Source of the DNA: Diploptera punctata
Lineage: Eukaryota; Arthropoda; Insecta; Blattodea; Blaberidae
NCBI GenBank assembly: GCA_030220185.1
Contig: JASPKZ010003424.1
Location: 1,240,001-1,304,000, forward strand
Length of the DNA stretch: 64,000 nucleotides
Direction of reading: 5' to 3'
Both the position numbers and the translations under genes were made by a program. The notes under the pieces are model-generated. The model searched no databases. It saw nothing but the letters and a program-made list of their open reading frames with translations, and had not been told where the DNA came from. Of this stretch, positions 1 to 10,548 are shown in pieces (the first letter of the stretch is position 1; each line of letters starts with the position of its first letter).

Positions 1-948
1 ATGCTCTATATAGTTGTTATGTAGTTAATGTTTTCATTGTGTCGAACTTAAGATATCAGTTAATTTGGATTTAAATAATGATAGCGATTGACAGTCCCTG
101 ACATGACTGGGAAGTGAGTTCCATGCTCTAGCCATAGATATTGTGTAAGATTCAGAGTACAGACAGGTCCTGTGTTGTGGTATCAAAAGTAAAGAAGAGT
201 CTTGTGATCTTGTTCCTAAATTGTGATGAGCCGATAAATGTTGAAAACGTGTGTTAAATAAGTTGGTAAATATATGTGCAGAATTTGGAATAGTAAGGTA
301 TGTGAATGTAAAGTTCTTCTGTCATTTAGGCGTAGCCATGATAAGGCCTGAAATGAAGGAGACACGTGGTCATAACGACGGAGATTGAATATAAATCGAA
401 TGCACGCATTATGAGCACGCTGTAGTCTGTCAGATAGATCAGTTGTCAGATTAGTCAGTAATATGTCGCAGTAGTCGAAGTGTGGCATTATAAGAGTCTG
501 TACAAGTATTTGTTTTAATTTTGTAGGAAGTTTTTAAAACTATTTAGGGAGTGAAGAATTGAGAACACTTTCTTGCAGGTATTATTCACCTGGATTTTCC
601 AGTCTAGGTGTTGGTCCATATAGATACCCAGATTTTTTACTACTGAGCTGTAGGGGGATATTTTTGTCATTTAGGAGAATGGTAGGGATATTTTCGTAAT
701 TTATAATGCTTTGGATTCGCCGATGTCCTATAATTATGCACTGTGTCTTGTCAGTATTTAGATTAAGTCCATGTTTCTTCGACCATTGGGAAATTGAGTG
801 TAGGTCACTATTTAATTTGTCTAGTGTGTCATGTACATCGTCAGGATGGGAGTGAATGTAAATTTGCAAATCATCAGCGTATAGGTGATATCGACAATAG
901 GTAAGTCTAGTGGATATATCGTTAACATAGATAGAGAACAGAATGGGG
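1..948 (-). mobile_element. CR1/Jockey-group non-LTR retrotransposon fragment (RT palm to C-terminus), broken
   Basis: Read on the minus strand, 948 to about 560 encodes the end of a reverse transcriptase: PILFSIYVND, then the catalytic YADDLQIYIHS, then a segment ending KTQCIIIGHRR typical of CR1/Jockey-group RT. After a frameshift near 640 the C-terminal region resumes at about 500-130 (AHNACIRFIFNLRRYDHVSP and WLRLNDRRTL). The copy is 5'-truncated at about 948 and runs off the left edge of the window. A second copy of the same family lies at 2545-3226. Frameshifts mean it cannot make a full protein. The clade (CR1 versus Jockey) is inferred from motif style only. Confidence 0.75.
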
Positions 949-1120
949 GGTCAGTAATATAAGAAAATTACTTATCTGATAGAAGAATGCTGTAATAAGT
1001 CGATTGTTATTATTTTGTTTAGTTGTTTGAAATGATTAAAAACAAAACGTGTTGCATAATAGTAACAAAATACCTATGTAGGCTACAATGCTACCTTACG
1101 TTTTGTTGCCAAAGTGTTCT

Positions 1121-1536
1121 CACAAGGAAACTGTCCAACATTGCATTCCGAAACCTATCTTGAAATTTCTTCCAGAGAAATGTTGTGATGTACCAAGGCC
1201 TTATAAATAAACTGCCTTTTTACTGCAAAGCACATTTCAATGCCAAATCTTTCATTTAAACTATACGGAAGTAATAAAACTCCCGAATTGGTAAATTGGA
1301 TATCCCTTTAGTACTTACATTCCGCACCGCGTCCCGCTTCACTCCACCCCCTCATAATCAAGCAAGGAGTTTATCTACTCCGTACAGTGGGTTAGCATTG
1401 CTGGAATCTGGCTTCAATTCATGTGCCTTGCAGTTAAAAAGGTTTTGTTTGGGCACAACTTTGATACATCACAACGCTTCTCTGGGAGAAATTTCAAGAT
1501 AACTTTCAGCATGCAATGGTTGACAGTTTCCTTGTT
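1121..1536. repeat. Inverted repeat, two arms of about 77 bp
   Basis: Positions 1121-1197 and 1459-1536 are imperfect reverse complements. For example, CAAGGAAACTGTC on the left answers GACAGTTTCCTTG on the right, and ATCTTGAAATTTCTTCC answers the matching right arm. About 260 bp lie between them with no recognisable coding sequence. This looks like a small non-autonomous DNA element or fold-back. No target duplication was identified. Confidence 0.5.
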
Positions 1537-1557
1537 AGTAGAATAAGAAGAAGAAGA

Positions 1558-2010
1558 TAATAATTGTTTATTTAAGCTGGTAGGGTTAAGGCCATAAGAC
1601 CATATCTTCCACTCAACCAGCGAATAATAAAATATTACAAAGTTTCATATACTTAATAAATTTGAAATATTATTGAAGTATAGCCTAAACACTACCAAAA
1701 CAAAGAATAAAATTCATATATGATGATCGTAATGAAGATTTACGGGCTGTAGGGCGTGGTCTTGAGGCTTGAAGTTACCCGACGTTTCGCCAGAGTCGAC
1801 GCAGTCTCTGGCGAAACGTCGGGGAACTTCAAGCCTCAAAACCACGGCCTACAGTCCGGAAATCTTCAATATCATCATAGCAACTCCGGCCGTGAAAGCC
1901 TAAGTCAATACAAAATTCATATAGGCCTACTTAATAAATTTGAAATATTATTGAAGTATAGCCTAAACACTAACAAAACAAAGAATAACATTAAATAAGA
2001 TATTAACATA
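1558..2010 (-). mobile_element. 3'-UTR-like fragment of the CR1/Jockey-group element, with a tandem duplication
   Basis: The block starting about 1558 (GCTGGTAGGGTTAAGGCCAT, then CCACTCAACCAGCGAATAATA) matches the 3' flank of the copy at 2545-2800 and a fragment at 32170, so it is read as the 3' UTR of that family. A unit of about 70 bp beginning ACTTAATAAATTTGAAATA is present at about 1650 and again at about 1926. The two units are separated by the fold-back insertion at 1721-1911. Confidence 0.5.
1721..1911. mobile_element. Penelope-type fold-back insertion with 12-bp target duplication
   Basis: A 191-bp palindromic insertion flanked by AAAATTCATATA at 1709-1720 and 1912-1923. The centre (about 1783-1827) is a hairpin whose right half reads CTCTGGCGAAACGTCG. 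That matches the stem II, GAAA box and start of stem III of the hammerhead-ribozyme motif known from Penelope-like retroelements. The arms GGCTGTAG..GGT..GAGGCTT and their complements extend the hairpin. There is no intact protein. A relative lies at 3679-3949. The sequence shows the hairpin and the duplication; assignment to Penelope-like elements is family knowledge plus inference. Confidence 0.65.
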
Positions 2011-2151
2011 ATAAACAGTAACTCACAGGATTAAGTTCATGACATTTGACTATAGATGCAATTTCTTCTTATTTTGCGGAATATTAGGCCCAGCTCTTCT
2101 ACAAATGTTGAAACATTTTTTTTTTAGAATATTGCTGTATATTACGTTCTG

Positions 2152-2284
2152 AAGGTAAAGGTATCCGTCACCCAAGGCTGACAAACCTGTTGATATCTAC
2201 TACCGACTGTTTAGAAAGATGGGAGCCGTAATCTCCTATTACTCCAAGGGCCTTCAAAGGAATGTAGTGGGATCACTTCACTTA
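2152..2284 (+). mobile_element. SINE-B 3' fragment
   Basis: GGTAAAGGTATCCGTCACCC through TAGTGGGATCACTTCACTT matches the 3' half of the SINE-B copies at 20572-20874 and 53079-53383. The tRNA-like head is missing. The tail runs into a CA/TA microsatellite. Confidence 0.65.
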
Positions 2285-2370
2285 AAAATACACACACCAC
2301 ACACACACACACACACACATATGTATATATATATATATATATACACACATTAGGCCTACATATATATACA

Positions 2371-2426
<56 letters not shown>

Positions 2427-2437
2427 CGCGCGCACAC
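2285..2437. repeat. Compound CA/TA microsatellite
   Basis: Runs of (CA)n, then (TA)n with interspersed TACATA units, ending in a short CG-rich alternation (GCGCGCACACGCG). Purely low-complexity. An open frame read across it (YIYIYI) is an artefact. Confidence 0.9.
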
Positions 2438-2444
2438 GCGTACA

Positions 2445-2545
2445 TATAATTCCAGCTCCACGGCGCTACAGGCCTAGAAAGCCCTTGACCTATCAACCGT
2501 CTGATGGCCTTACTCCACAGATGTGGAAGTGTATCTAGCCAGTAT
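2445..2545 (-). mobile_element. SINE-C 3' fragment
   Basis: CTACAGGCCTAGAAAGCCCT through CACAGATGTGGAAGTG is the reverse complement of the 3' half of SINE-C, as seen complete at 15688-16033 and 53400-53735. It lacks the tRNA-like head. Confidence 0.55.
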
Positions 2546-3226
2546 AATAATAATAATAATAATAATAATCATTTATTTTAGCTGGCAGAGTTAAGACCAT
2601 AAGGCCTTCTCTTCCACTCAACCAGCGAATAGTAAAATTATACAAAAATTACGTACATATTACAATTTTAAGATATTAAAATACAGACTAAACAAAATAC
2701 AATAATGATGTTATCTAATACTAGCTAATACTAACAAAAAGGTAGAATATAATAAAATTAAAATGATATAAAATAAAGTAAGTAGCTTCCTAGACGATTA
2801 TTAATGGAATGCTCTATATAGTTGTCAGGCAGTTAATGTTTTCATTGTGTCGAACTTAAGATATCAGTTAATTTGGATTTGAATAATGATAGCGATTGAC
2901 AGTTCCTGACATGACTGGGAAGTGAGTTCCATGCTCTAGCCATAGATATTGTGTAAGATTCAGAGTACAGACAGGTCCTGTGTTGTGGTATCAAAAGTAA
3001 AGAAGAGTCTTGTGATCTTGTTCCTAAATTGTGATGAGCCGATAAATGTTGAAAACGTGTTGTTAAATAAGTTGGTAAATATGTGTGCAGAATTTGGAAT
3101 AGTAAGGTATGTGAATGTAAAGTTCTTCTGTCTTTTAGGCGTAGCCATGATAAGGCCTGAAATGAAGGAGACACGTGGTCATAACGACGGAGATTGAATA
3201 TAAATCGAATGCACGCATTATGAGCA
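2546..3226 (-). mobile_element. CR1/Jockey-group non-LTR retrotransposon, second copy (C-terminus plus 3' UTR)
   Basis: On the minus strand, 3226 to about 2810 repeats the C-terminal coding region seen at 130-500 (NACIRFIFNLRRYDHVSP, then TTTQDLSVLNLTQYL), nearly identical in DNA. The 3' UTR follows at 2800-2580 and ends in an (AAT)n run at 2546-2570, a simple-repeat 3' end common in this group. It is 5'-truncated at 3226, where a SINE-C begins. A long open frame across 2842-3360 is a chimera of this element and the SINE, not a gene. Confidence 0.7.
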
Positions 3227-3440
3227 GGGATGACATGTGATCTACATGTCTGAACTTTAATTTTTATGTTAGCTGGTTTTCTCAACTTGGCGTTGCTACA
3301 TATTGTAGCATCATTGCGTGGTAGCCACCGGTCCCATAGGCCTACTGATCGAAATTCCATGAGAAAACGTGGAAACTCGAACCAGCGGAAGCCATGTAAC
3401 TCTGCACCAAGGGATCATGCTTTAAACTGCTCGGCTACGA
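3227..3440 (-). mobile_element. SINE-C, partial (head present)
   Basis: The reverse complement starts with a tRNA-like head (CGTCGTAGCCGAGCAGTTTAA at about 3440-3420, then GGTTCGAGTTTCC as a box-B-like motif). It continues with CATGGAATTTCG and GGACCGGTGGC as in the complete SINE-C at 15688-16033. It is truncated where it meets the retrotransposon fragment at 3226. Confidence 0.65.
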
Positions 3441-3666
3441 CGTAGTAGATATACATACTCATAATAATAATAATATATATATATATATATTAAAATAAAT
3501 TATTGAATAAACTATTACGAATTAGACACCTAGGCACCCATTACTTATATAGTACAATATTGTTATAGTAAGCTACAACCCTAACTTGCCTTTGTGGCGA
3601 AATAGGGTTTCAAATATTTGGAGATTCGATAAATAAATAAATAAATAAATACTTAAAATTGCAAAT
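3441..3666. repeat. AT-rich low-complexity stretch
   Basis: Contains (ATA)n followed by (AT)n at about 3465-3490 and (AAAT)n at about 3630-3652. No coding region or known repeat is recognised between them. Confidence 0.8.
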
Positions 3667-3678
3667 AATGCCTTGATT

Positions 3679-3949
3679 TATTCACGTAGACTTTCACGGC
3701 CGGAGTTGCTATAATGATCTTGATGAAGATTTTTCGGGCTGTAGACCGTGATCGTGATCATGAGGCTTGTAGTTCCCCAACGTTTCGCCAGAGACTGCGT
3801 CTGGCATCCTCAAGGGTTGTCTTGAGACTGGCATTTCTGTCCACTGTATGTCCTATTTATATGTTCACCGCGTCTCTGGCGAAATGTCGGGGAACTACAA
3901 GCCTCACGACCACGGTCTACAGCCCGAAAATCTTAATCAAGATCATCGT
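3679..3949. mobile_element. Penelope-type fold-back insertion with 12-bp target duplication
   Basis: A 271-bp hairpin insertion flanked by AATGCCTTGATT at 3667-3678 and 3950-3961. The arms share GGGCTGTAGACCGTG, GAGGCTTGTAGTTCCCC and CGTTTCGCCAGAGAC with their complements. Read on the minus strand the left half gives TTGAGGA, T, GCCAGA..TCTGGC, GAAACGTT. This is a Penelope-type hammerhead core with its first base changed from the CTGANGA consensus. It is the same family as 1721-1911. It has no protein-coding capacity. Confidence 0.65.
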
Positions 3950-4109
3950 AATGCCTTGATTGATTTATTTTCTCTCACCAACATTACAAAATGATGAAAT
4001 TTCGGTTCTTTTTAGTTTTATGTTCAGTAGATCAACTCCGTAATTACGGGGATCTTCCTAGCAATACATTATTGTCCCAATATTGAATTATTTATATATA
4101 ATTTTCCTG

Positions 4110-4335
4110 GGTGTGGTTTTTTCCGGGGTTTTCCTCACCTGTAAGACAAATGTCAGATAGCTTTAAGGCCCAAAAGGTCCCCGAACATAATTTGGCCATC
4201 ATTAGCATCAACATTTTCATCTTTCACCGGGGTGGAAAGCAACGGGAAGCTATCACATCTGTAATTCCCTAGTAAATCTGCATGAAAGTTCTATGGTTAC
4301 AGTGAAAGACCTACCCTAGGGCAAACACTATAGAA
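4110..4335 (+). mobile_element. SINE-A, 5'-truncated copy
   Basis: CCTGGGTGTGG, TCCTCACCTGTAAGACAAAT, CCCAAAAGGTCCCCGAAC, then GGGGTGGAAAGCAACGGGAA and the AATTCCCTAGTAAA region follow the body of SINE-A (complete at 12004-12353), without the tRNA-like head. Diverged. Confidence 0.65.
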
Positions 4336-4393
4336 TATAATAAATATGCGAGCTCATAATTAAATTAATTAGTTTACACTTTTATCTATTTTC

Positions 4394-4595
4394 AAACGGT
4401 CCCCGAAATCATATGGCCATCATCATCATCATCATCCTTATCATTATCATCATCATTATCCCTCACCGGTGTGAAAAGCAACGGGAAGCTACCACTTCTA
4501 CAATTCCCTAGTAAAGCTGCAAGCATAGCATGAAAATGATTGCAGTGAAGGACCTGCCTTCGGGCATAATTACTATGGATGGATGCATGGATATA
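4394..4595 (+). mobile_element. SINE-A, 5'-truncated copy
   Basis: Starts at AAACGGTCCCCGAAATCATA and continues through the (CAT)n tract, CACCGGTGTGAAAAGCAACG and the TGGATGGATG tail of SINE-A. Less diverged than the copy just upstream, so it is probably a separate insertion. Confidence 0.65.
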
Positions 4596-4689
4596 TTTTC
4601 AATTGTTGACACTGCCCATCGATATCAGATCGGCTATTATATTAATTCGTTGGATTTAATAGTATCCTAGAATGGATAGAATATGAAAT

Positions 4690-4990
4690 AAAGAAATAAG
4701 GGAAATTATGGGTGTACAAGAGGAGCCAGACATCATAGAAAAAAAAATATTACAGAGGTATGGCCATGTCAAAAGAATGCCAGGAGCAAAGATTGCCTAA
4801 AATTGTTATGGAATGGATCCCAATAGAAAGGAGGAAGACCGAAGAAAACTTGGATAGGAGTACAAGCAGCTATGAATATCAGAGAATTGGAGGAAGATCA
4901 ATGGATGGACAGATAGAAATGGCATTTGGTTTCCGGAAGACGGTGGCAGCTGCCATGATACCGGATGATGATGATGATGATGATTAATAG
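4690..4990 (+). mobile_element. RTE-like non-LTR retrotransposon, 3' tail fragment
   Basis: With frameshifts, the + strand encodes the extreme C-terminus typical of insect RTE-like elements: RYGHVKRMPG, then a proline/arginine-rich segment (WIPIERRKTEE) and a closing tryptophan-rich stretch. It ends in (GAT)n at 4966-4983, the kind of short-repeat 3' end these elements carry. Only the last 300 bp or so remain. Confidence 0.55.
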
Positions 4991-5769
4991 TATCCTCCTG
5001 GTCTTTGTGGTTACTATGCTCATCTCTGGTTCCGACGTTCTCGGACCGGCCGGGATAGATTAATTTCTTTCAGGCCGTAAAATCTTGAATATATCTTCTG
5101 TAGGAAAGGAAATTAAGTCATGGATCCACTCTCCTTTAGCTTGAAATGAGAGACTTCTAAGCAAAATAAATTTCCTCCTTCACGGCCAACTTTCAATTGG
5201 GACATTAATTACGAGCATATGTGTTGTTAAAGCGCGTCGTTAATCAACTACAACCTGCATTTTGACATTTATGTTGGCATCTACAAAACAAATATTTTTC
5301 AAAGTATATTACTCAGATTCTTGTTGATATTGTTATTTATGCGCTGTTGTTGACCTTTAGAAATATGAAACCATATAAGCTGGAGTAAATAACACAAGTT
5401 ACACGAGGAATATTGCATGGATAGCAATGTAAGAAGCTATATTACGTTTCCAAGTTGACCTTTCAAAAGTTTCAGGATTTACTGCGCACTGTACGGAACG
5501 GAAAATGTCTGCAAGTATAAAGGTCATACAACCCATCTTCCTCGACCCCTTTCTACGTAGATGATCCTGTTTAAGCGTGTAACTCTCTCCAATAACATTA
5601 TAATCGAGTCACACACCTGTAACCAGGCTAACCGTGATGATTTTTTTAAACGCATATTTTCATTATCGTCTTGCTTCCATGTGTTAGACCTGGTGGCCCA
5701 TTAAGGTCTCTTGCCATCTTTTGACTGGTCTTCCTAAATATCTCCTTCCTCGTGGATGATAATTCAAAA
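4991..5769. other. No recognisable feature
   Basis: I see no coding region, tRNA-like motif or match to the other repeats of the window in these 780 bases. Possibly part of an upstream intron of the aPKC gene or intergenic DNA. Confidence 0.5.
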
Positions 5770-6055
5770 TCTGTGGTCTCGAGGTAGCGTGCTGCCTTGT
5801 CACGCAGCGGGCCCGGGTTCGATCCCCGGTCGGGTCAGTTTTTCTGGATGAGGTTTTTATCGGGGTTTTTCCTCACCTGTAAGACAGATGTCAGGGAAAC
5901 TTTAAGGCCCAAACGGTCCCCGAAATCATATGGCCATCATCATCCTTATCATTATCACCATCCTTCACCGGTGTGGAAAGCAACGGGAAGCTACCACACC
6001 TACAATTCCCTAGTAAAGCTGCAAGCATAGCATGAAAATGCTATGGATGGATGTG
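5770..6055 (+). mobile_element. SINE-A, near-complete
   Basis: tRNA-like head with GTGGTCTCGAGGTAGCGTGC (box-A-like) and GGGTTCGATCCCCGGTC (box-B-like). The SINE-A body (TTTTTCCTCACCTGTAAGAC, GGTCCCCGAAATCATATGGC) and a GGATGGATG tail follow. The head suggests RNA polymerase III transcription of the source copies. A clear target duplication was not found for this copy. Confidence 0.8.
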
Positions 6056-6655
6056 TAAAATTGTAGAATAATATGCAATAGATAATTTTTCAGTTATGCG
6101 TGATTTGGTTTCACTGCAATCAGGCACGTTTAAATAACATGGCATACGAAATTGAGTTTCTCCAATTTAAGGGTTAACAAAATAAATATATATTCCTTAA
6201 ACCAGGAAAATCGGAACATAAATTCGACTTTCTGAGGAATTCTCTTAGTTTACACAGTTCCTGCGTGGCGGACTATTTACCTAGTGCAGAGTAACTAGCC
6301 AATTTTTTCCCGAAATAAAATTGTTATTGATTTCATTTTTATGAAGAGCTGGAAGCTGGTTTAGTGCATCAAACCTTAAGGGATGTGATTTTGAGATTAC
6401 TTTCCCCTAGAACATTTGTTTTCACTGTAGCTAACGAGCTTGTTTGTTCCGCGGGAGGTATTTGATTGCTCTCCTACCTATCATATATATCTGGGGGGAA
6501 TTCCCGTATCCGCCACCCACGGACGCGCCCTCTAGGGGTTTCAGACTCCCTGAGTGATGAATAATGATGATAATAATATAATAATTATTAAATTTCTTGC
6601 ATCATTTTTATCCAACCACCATTGTTTGTCATAATCTTTAGCTATGGTTTATTTT
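6056..6655. other. No recognisable gene
   Basis: Mostly AT-rich unique-looking sequence. 6480-6550 is locally GC-rich (CCGCCACCCACGGACGCGCC) but has no recognised feature. 6555-6595 is ATA/TGA low complexity. Confidence 0.4.
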
Positions 6656-7290
6656 GACTATTTAACTCATGCCCCAAATGGGAGTTAATGACCAATCATG
6701 TTTCAATGAATTTTGTTTTACAACGAATGGCAGCCGTGTTTCACCTCGCTATTTGTCGAATTCTGTTTATTAAAATAAATAAAACTCCTTTTTAATATTC
6801 TGAACAGATCAGAGGATTATTTTGCAGTGATGGATTCTCCCACAAATATGTTGAATATAGCAAATAATCCACAGATTTCTTCGAACTACACATTTGATAA
6901 CTGTGTTCAATAATTGTATTTTTAAATAATGATTTTATTGAGTTGTTTCCTAAAACATGATTAATAATTATAATGTTGATTATAATATTCAGTTTGATGT
7001 GTTTCATTTTTGCTCCACTAGGGGTGCATTCTTACAATATTGCGATCCTATTTGGCAATAAATAATATGATCAAGTTGCAGTGGATGAACAAATGAAACA
7101 TATCCAAACATGTTTCATTTGATTCCAACATAGCCGTTTACATTAAATATAAATATAACTATTTAAAATAATTATTTGTGAGTAAACAGCTTAATTTTAT
7201 TCGTTAAATAGTCCTAACAAATGCCGCTCTTGATTTCCAAATCATCTAGATCAATTGGAAATCACTCGTGGCATTATGTATGATAAATGA
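6656..7290. repeat. Interspersed repeat with terminal inverted GACTATTTAAC, copy 1
   Basis: Shares GACTATTTAACTCATGCCCC, AATGGGAGTTAATGACCAAT and the right part (TTATTCGTTAAATAGTCC, then TGCCGCTCTTGATTTCC) with a second copy at 23292-23745. GACTATTTAAC on the left and GTTAAATAGTC on the right form inverted ends. Immediately after, ATGCC..GATTTCCAAAT and its complement make a second small hairpin at 7219-7277. Copy 1 carries about 240 extra bases in the middle. A non-autonomous DNA transposon is the simplest reading; no transposase is present. Confidence 0.5.
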
Positions 7291-7929
7291 TGGGGAGCTG
7301 AGCCATCGCCTGAATTCTCATATTGTAGGACAAGGGAATTTTTTTATAAAAAGTTCCTTCCTCTAGGCTACACATATCTACTAGGCCGCAGTGTATATAA
7401 CCCTCGATGAGGACCCTCATATGTTACTATCAGACAGTCAATCTGACTTCAGGCCCAGGCACTTACCCTTTTTCCGTGATTGCGATTAATCATTGATGAC
7501 CATGACCAAAGAAGCTAGCTGAGGTCGGAGTTTCGCACGCAAGCGCGGAACGACGCCAATCTGTCTGTTATCCATTCCTGCATACGAAGCGAATAGCTGA
7601 AAAACAATATTCCTACTTATAAAAGGAGAGTTTTGAGCAATGCACTAAGTATTTTATGTACGTAGGAGTCGAATTTAGCGCCGGTGTACATTCAATAAGA
7701 AACGAGCTGTGGCCCTTCGACGATATGTTCCAGGATTTGTTTTACAACCAGGAGAAATCATAGTTAAACTTGATTAGAAAAGTTGGGGAGCTTAGGCCAT
7801 GTTCTACTTGAGCGTAATACTGCAGACACGTGAGCCCAGTAGCTAGGTTTGCTTCCGCTGAAGTCTTCGGCAGAAACGCGCTGAGTGATATAAAATGAGT
7901 TAAGAACTATTCCCTTCGGTATACAATCG
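7291..7929. other. No recognisable gene; possible 3' UTR of the adjacent Jockey-like element
   Basis: About 640 bases without coding features. Because the Jockey-like element at 7930-10425 is on the minus strand, its 3' UTR would lie here, but no poly-T or repeat boundary marks the end clearly. Confidence 0.3.
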
Positions 7930-10425
7930 AGGTTGCCGAACTAGAAGGACCGACTCATCAGAATGTAGTTCTAGGCTGCTTATGTGTTCCGGTGTGTTTT
8001 TCCGAACCTCCATATGTTCGTGGAATGTTGACAAGTTGTCGGCCATCTCTAGGTGACCGAACTAGAGAGTTCTCCGTATCTGGAACTGTAGATTCAAGTA
8101 CAATGCTTTTGATGTTTTCCGCTATGTAAAGAACTCCCAGATTTTCATGAATCTGACTGTTGCTGACGTACCAAGTCGTCAGACGGAGACAACTGTAGCT
8201 TTTACACGTGGCCATGGGCAACGTGTCTCCATGCTGAGCAGGCGTAGTCAATTATCGGTCGTATTACCTGCAATACACCATTCCCGACAGGCATAGTTTA
8301 AGCTAGTCAATGTGACTTTCCCAGGTAAGTCCTATTTGTAGGGTTACCTCCAGATATCTGACGTTTTTCGACCCAATCTATGTGCTGTCTGAGGAACTGA
8401 ACTCGACAAGGTAACTGAATACGTCTCGCTCAGGGTGAAAAGAATACAGCTGTACTCTTACCCACATTAATAACATTCCTCTACTCCCTGAAGTAATTTT
8501 CAAGTGAAGTGAGGTAAATCTCAGTTTATCGGACGAGAATTTCAGTATGGAACGACGTGGTCACGAGAGTCGTGCCGTCCGTATATTGGCCACAATTCGA
8601 TGTAGTGGGTGGGTGTGGGAATGTGTTTGCAGATAGGTTAAATAATACCGGGGAGAGAACTCCGCTCTTCACATTTACAATCCTCATGACACGACATCAA
8701 GACGTCGCAAACTGGAAAGACCCAACGAACGTTAGGAAGTCCCAACGAGCGATATGATGACATAGGCCTAGTTTTCACCAAGTAACGACGGGAAGTATAG
8801 GATGGTTAAATTGTACAGGAAACCTTCGAACCAAACGGTATCGAAGGTTTTAACTACATCCAGAAAAAACCTATCCGGTTATCCGGAGAATCTTTTGACT
8901 ATCTCTACGAATTTGGCTAGTTGTAGAGTAGTGCTGAGTCAATACCGAAACCCAAACTGCTCCTCCCTGAGAAGACCCCAACTTTTAACTTCTCTCAAGA
9001 TCCTGGCTAGCAGGACCTTCTCGAAAAGCTTATCCACGTGCGAAACATTAAACTTAATTCCCATTAATAATCTAACAACCTTACCATTAATTAAGCTCTA
9101 TAATTTCCCTACAAACGTCATTACCCATGCCCAGTAGGCTGATAGATCTATAAGTGGGCGACAGTGTTCGATCTTTACATGGTTTCAGAATGGAAATTGC
9201 GCAAACGTGTTTCCACAGTAATGAGTAATACTGCCACCGAAGGACTGCATTAAACACTTTTGTTAGAAAGGTAAACCCTCTCTTTGGGAAATTTCTCAGG
9301 GCTCTGTTCGGCACATCGCTAGGAGCCGAAGCCTTGCCTAGCTTAAGCTCGCGAATGGCCTTGCAGATCTCTGTTGGAGTGGTCAGTTCGGGCATAAAAC
9401 TGGGAGTAACTCCAAGCCTACAGTGCTTCATAATTTTCTGAGCGGCAGCCAGCTGTGTCACATGAAGCGGCATAGGTTAAACTCAGACTCAATATGTTTT
9501 GCTATGGCTTCAGCATTTTCGAAATCCGAAAAAAAAAAGGCAAAACATCTGGAACTCGGAAGAGTTGACAGAGATCAGAGATGGTCATCACTGGTTTGTA
9601 TCCTTTTGAGCGATTGGTCCTCTGAATGAAGGGACTCGAGTATGTCAGACTATAGGCAATTTCTCGATTCCTTTATTTGTACGTTAATCTGCCTTTAGGC
9701 ATTTACCCGAGTCTTGATAGCGGGATCCCGTGTGACTTGCCATTCTCTTCTCTGTCTATTATTCTCGCGAATTGCCTCAAGAATGCAAGGGGAATATCGA
9801 TTGGTTTTTCCGACATGCCGATTCTTAGGAGCTAACTATCCCAGGTCTTCACGAACCGCGTTCGTGAACTCGTCGATTTTGTCATATATGTCCTCTATGT
9901 TGTCTCTCTAAGGGTTTCTGGGGAGTGTTTTTTAGCTAAGTGATTCTGGAAATTGGCCCAGTCTACTCGTTTCAGGTTTGGTCAGTCTGGTGGGCCCCGT
10001 AAGGAAACTCAACCCGAAGTGTCGATTAAGACAGGCAAGTGACCTGAAGTGAGAGCATGGCAAACAATCAGATTCATCGGTAGAATGAAATTATTGACGA
10101 CCACCATATCATGAACGTCGGGGTTATGTTGGGGGTTTAAGGTAAATGTGGTGGATTTCTCCCGAACATAGACTATACCGGAATTACTAGCAGAAAATTC
10201 GTATATGAGCGAGCCCCTCTCAGAAGTTACCGCGAATTACAATTTGCATGTTTCACATTGAAATCTCCAGCTAGCTGTACTGGAATCTCAATATAGAAAC
10301 ATGTCGACAGATGTGCATCGACCACAGGACGGTAGGATGATAAATATACCTCCACAGGTTGGATGGGCCTCACACATAAATTCAGACGAATCGCAGTTGT
10401 TCTTGGTTGATATAGACCCAAGACC
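7930..10425 (-). mobile_element. Jockey-like non-LTR retrotransposon, decayed (endonuclease end to RT C-terminus)
   Basis: On the minus strand, 10421-10230 encodes the end of an apurinic-type endonuclease (PVQLAGDFNVKHANCNSR, matching the family GDFNAKH motif). About 10200-9650 covers the linker. 9473-9090 encodes the start of the RT domain (AIRELKLGKASAPSDVPNRA, ISILKPCKDRTLSPTYRSIS, LLG). 8251-7960 is the RT C-terminal region (WYVSNSQIHENLGVLYIAE). Numerous frameshifts and stops show it is dead. Weak amino-acid matches between about 8260 and 9080 indicate the RT palm is present but unreadable. The 3' end is uncertain. Confidence 0.7.
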
Positions 10426-10429
10426 GGCC

Positions 10430-10548
10430 ATATTGCTGGTTTTACATCAACCTCGAGCAGTATTTATTATAGCTACCAGAATTCCAAATGATGCTGGGTG
10501 GTCCCATACTGGCCAAAATTCAATGAGAAATTTTCTTCTGCCAAGGAA
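10430..10548 (-). mobile_element. SINE-C fragment
   Basis: The reverse complement reads GAAGAAAATTTCTCATTGAA, TTGGCCAGTATGGGACCA, then a segment ending CTCGAGGTTGATG. This follows SINE-C positions just after the tRNA-like head. Diverged, about 115 bases. Confidence 0.55.

Noticed and set aside
2211..2435. Tyr/Ile-rich 74-codon frame
   Set aside because: A translation of CA/TA microsatellite sequence.
2842..3360. 172-codon open frame on the minus strand
   Set aside because: It joins a SINE-C (3227-3440) to a CR1/Jockey-group fragment; the chimeric frame is accidental.
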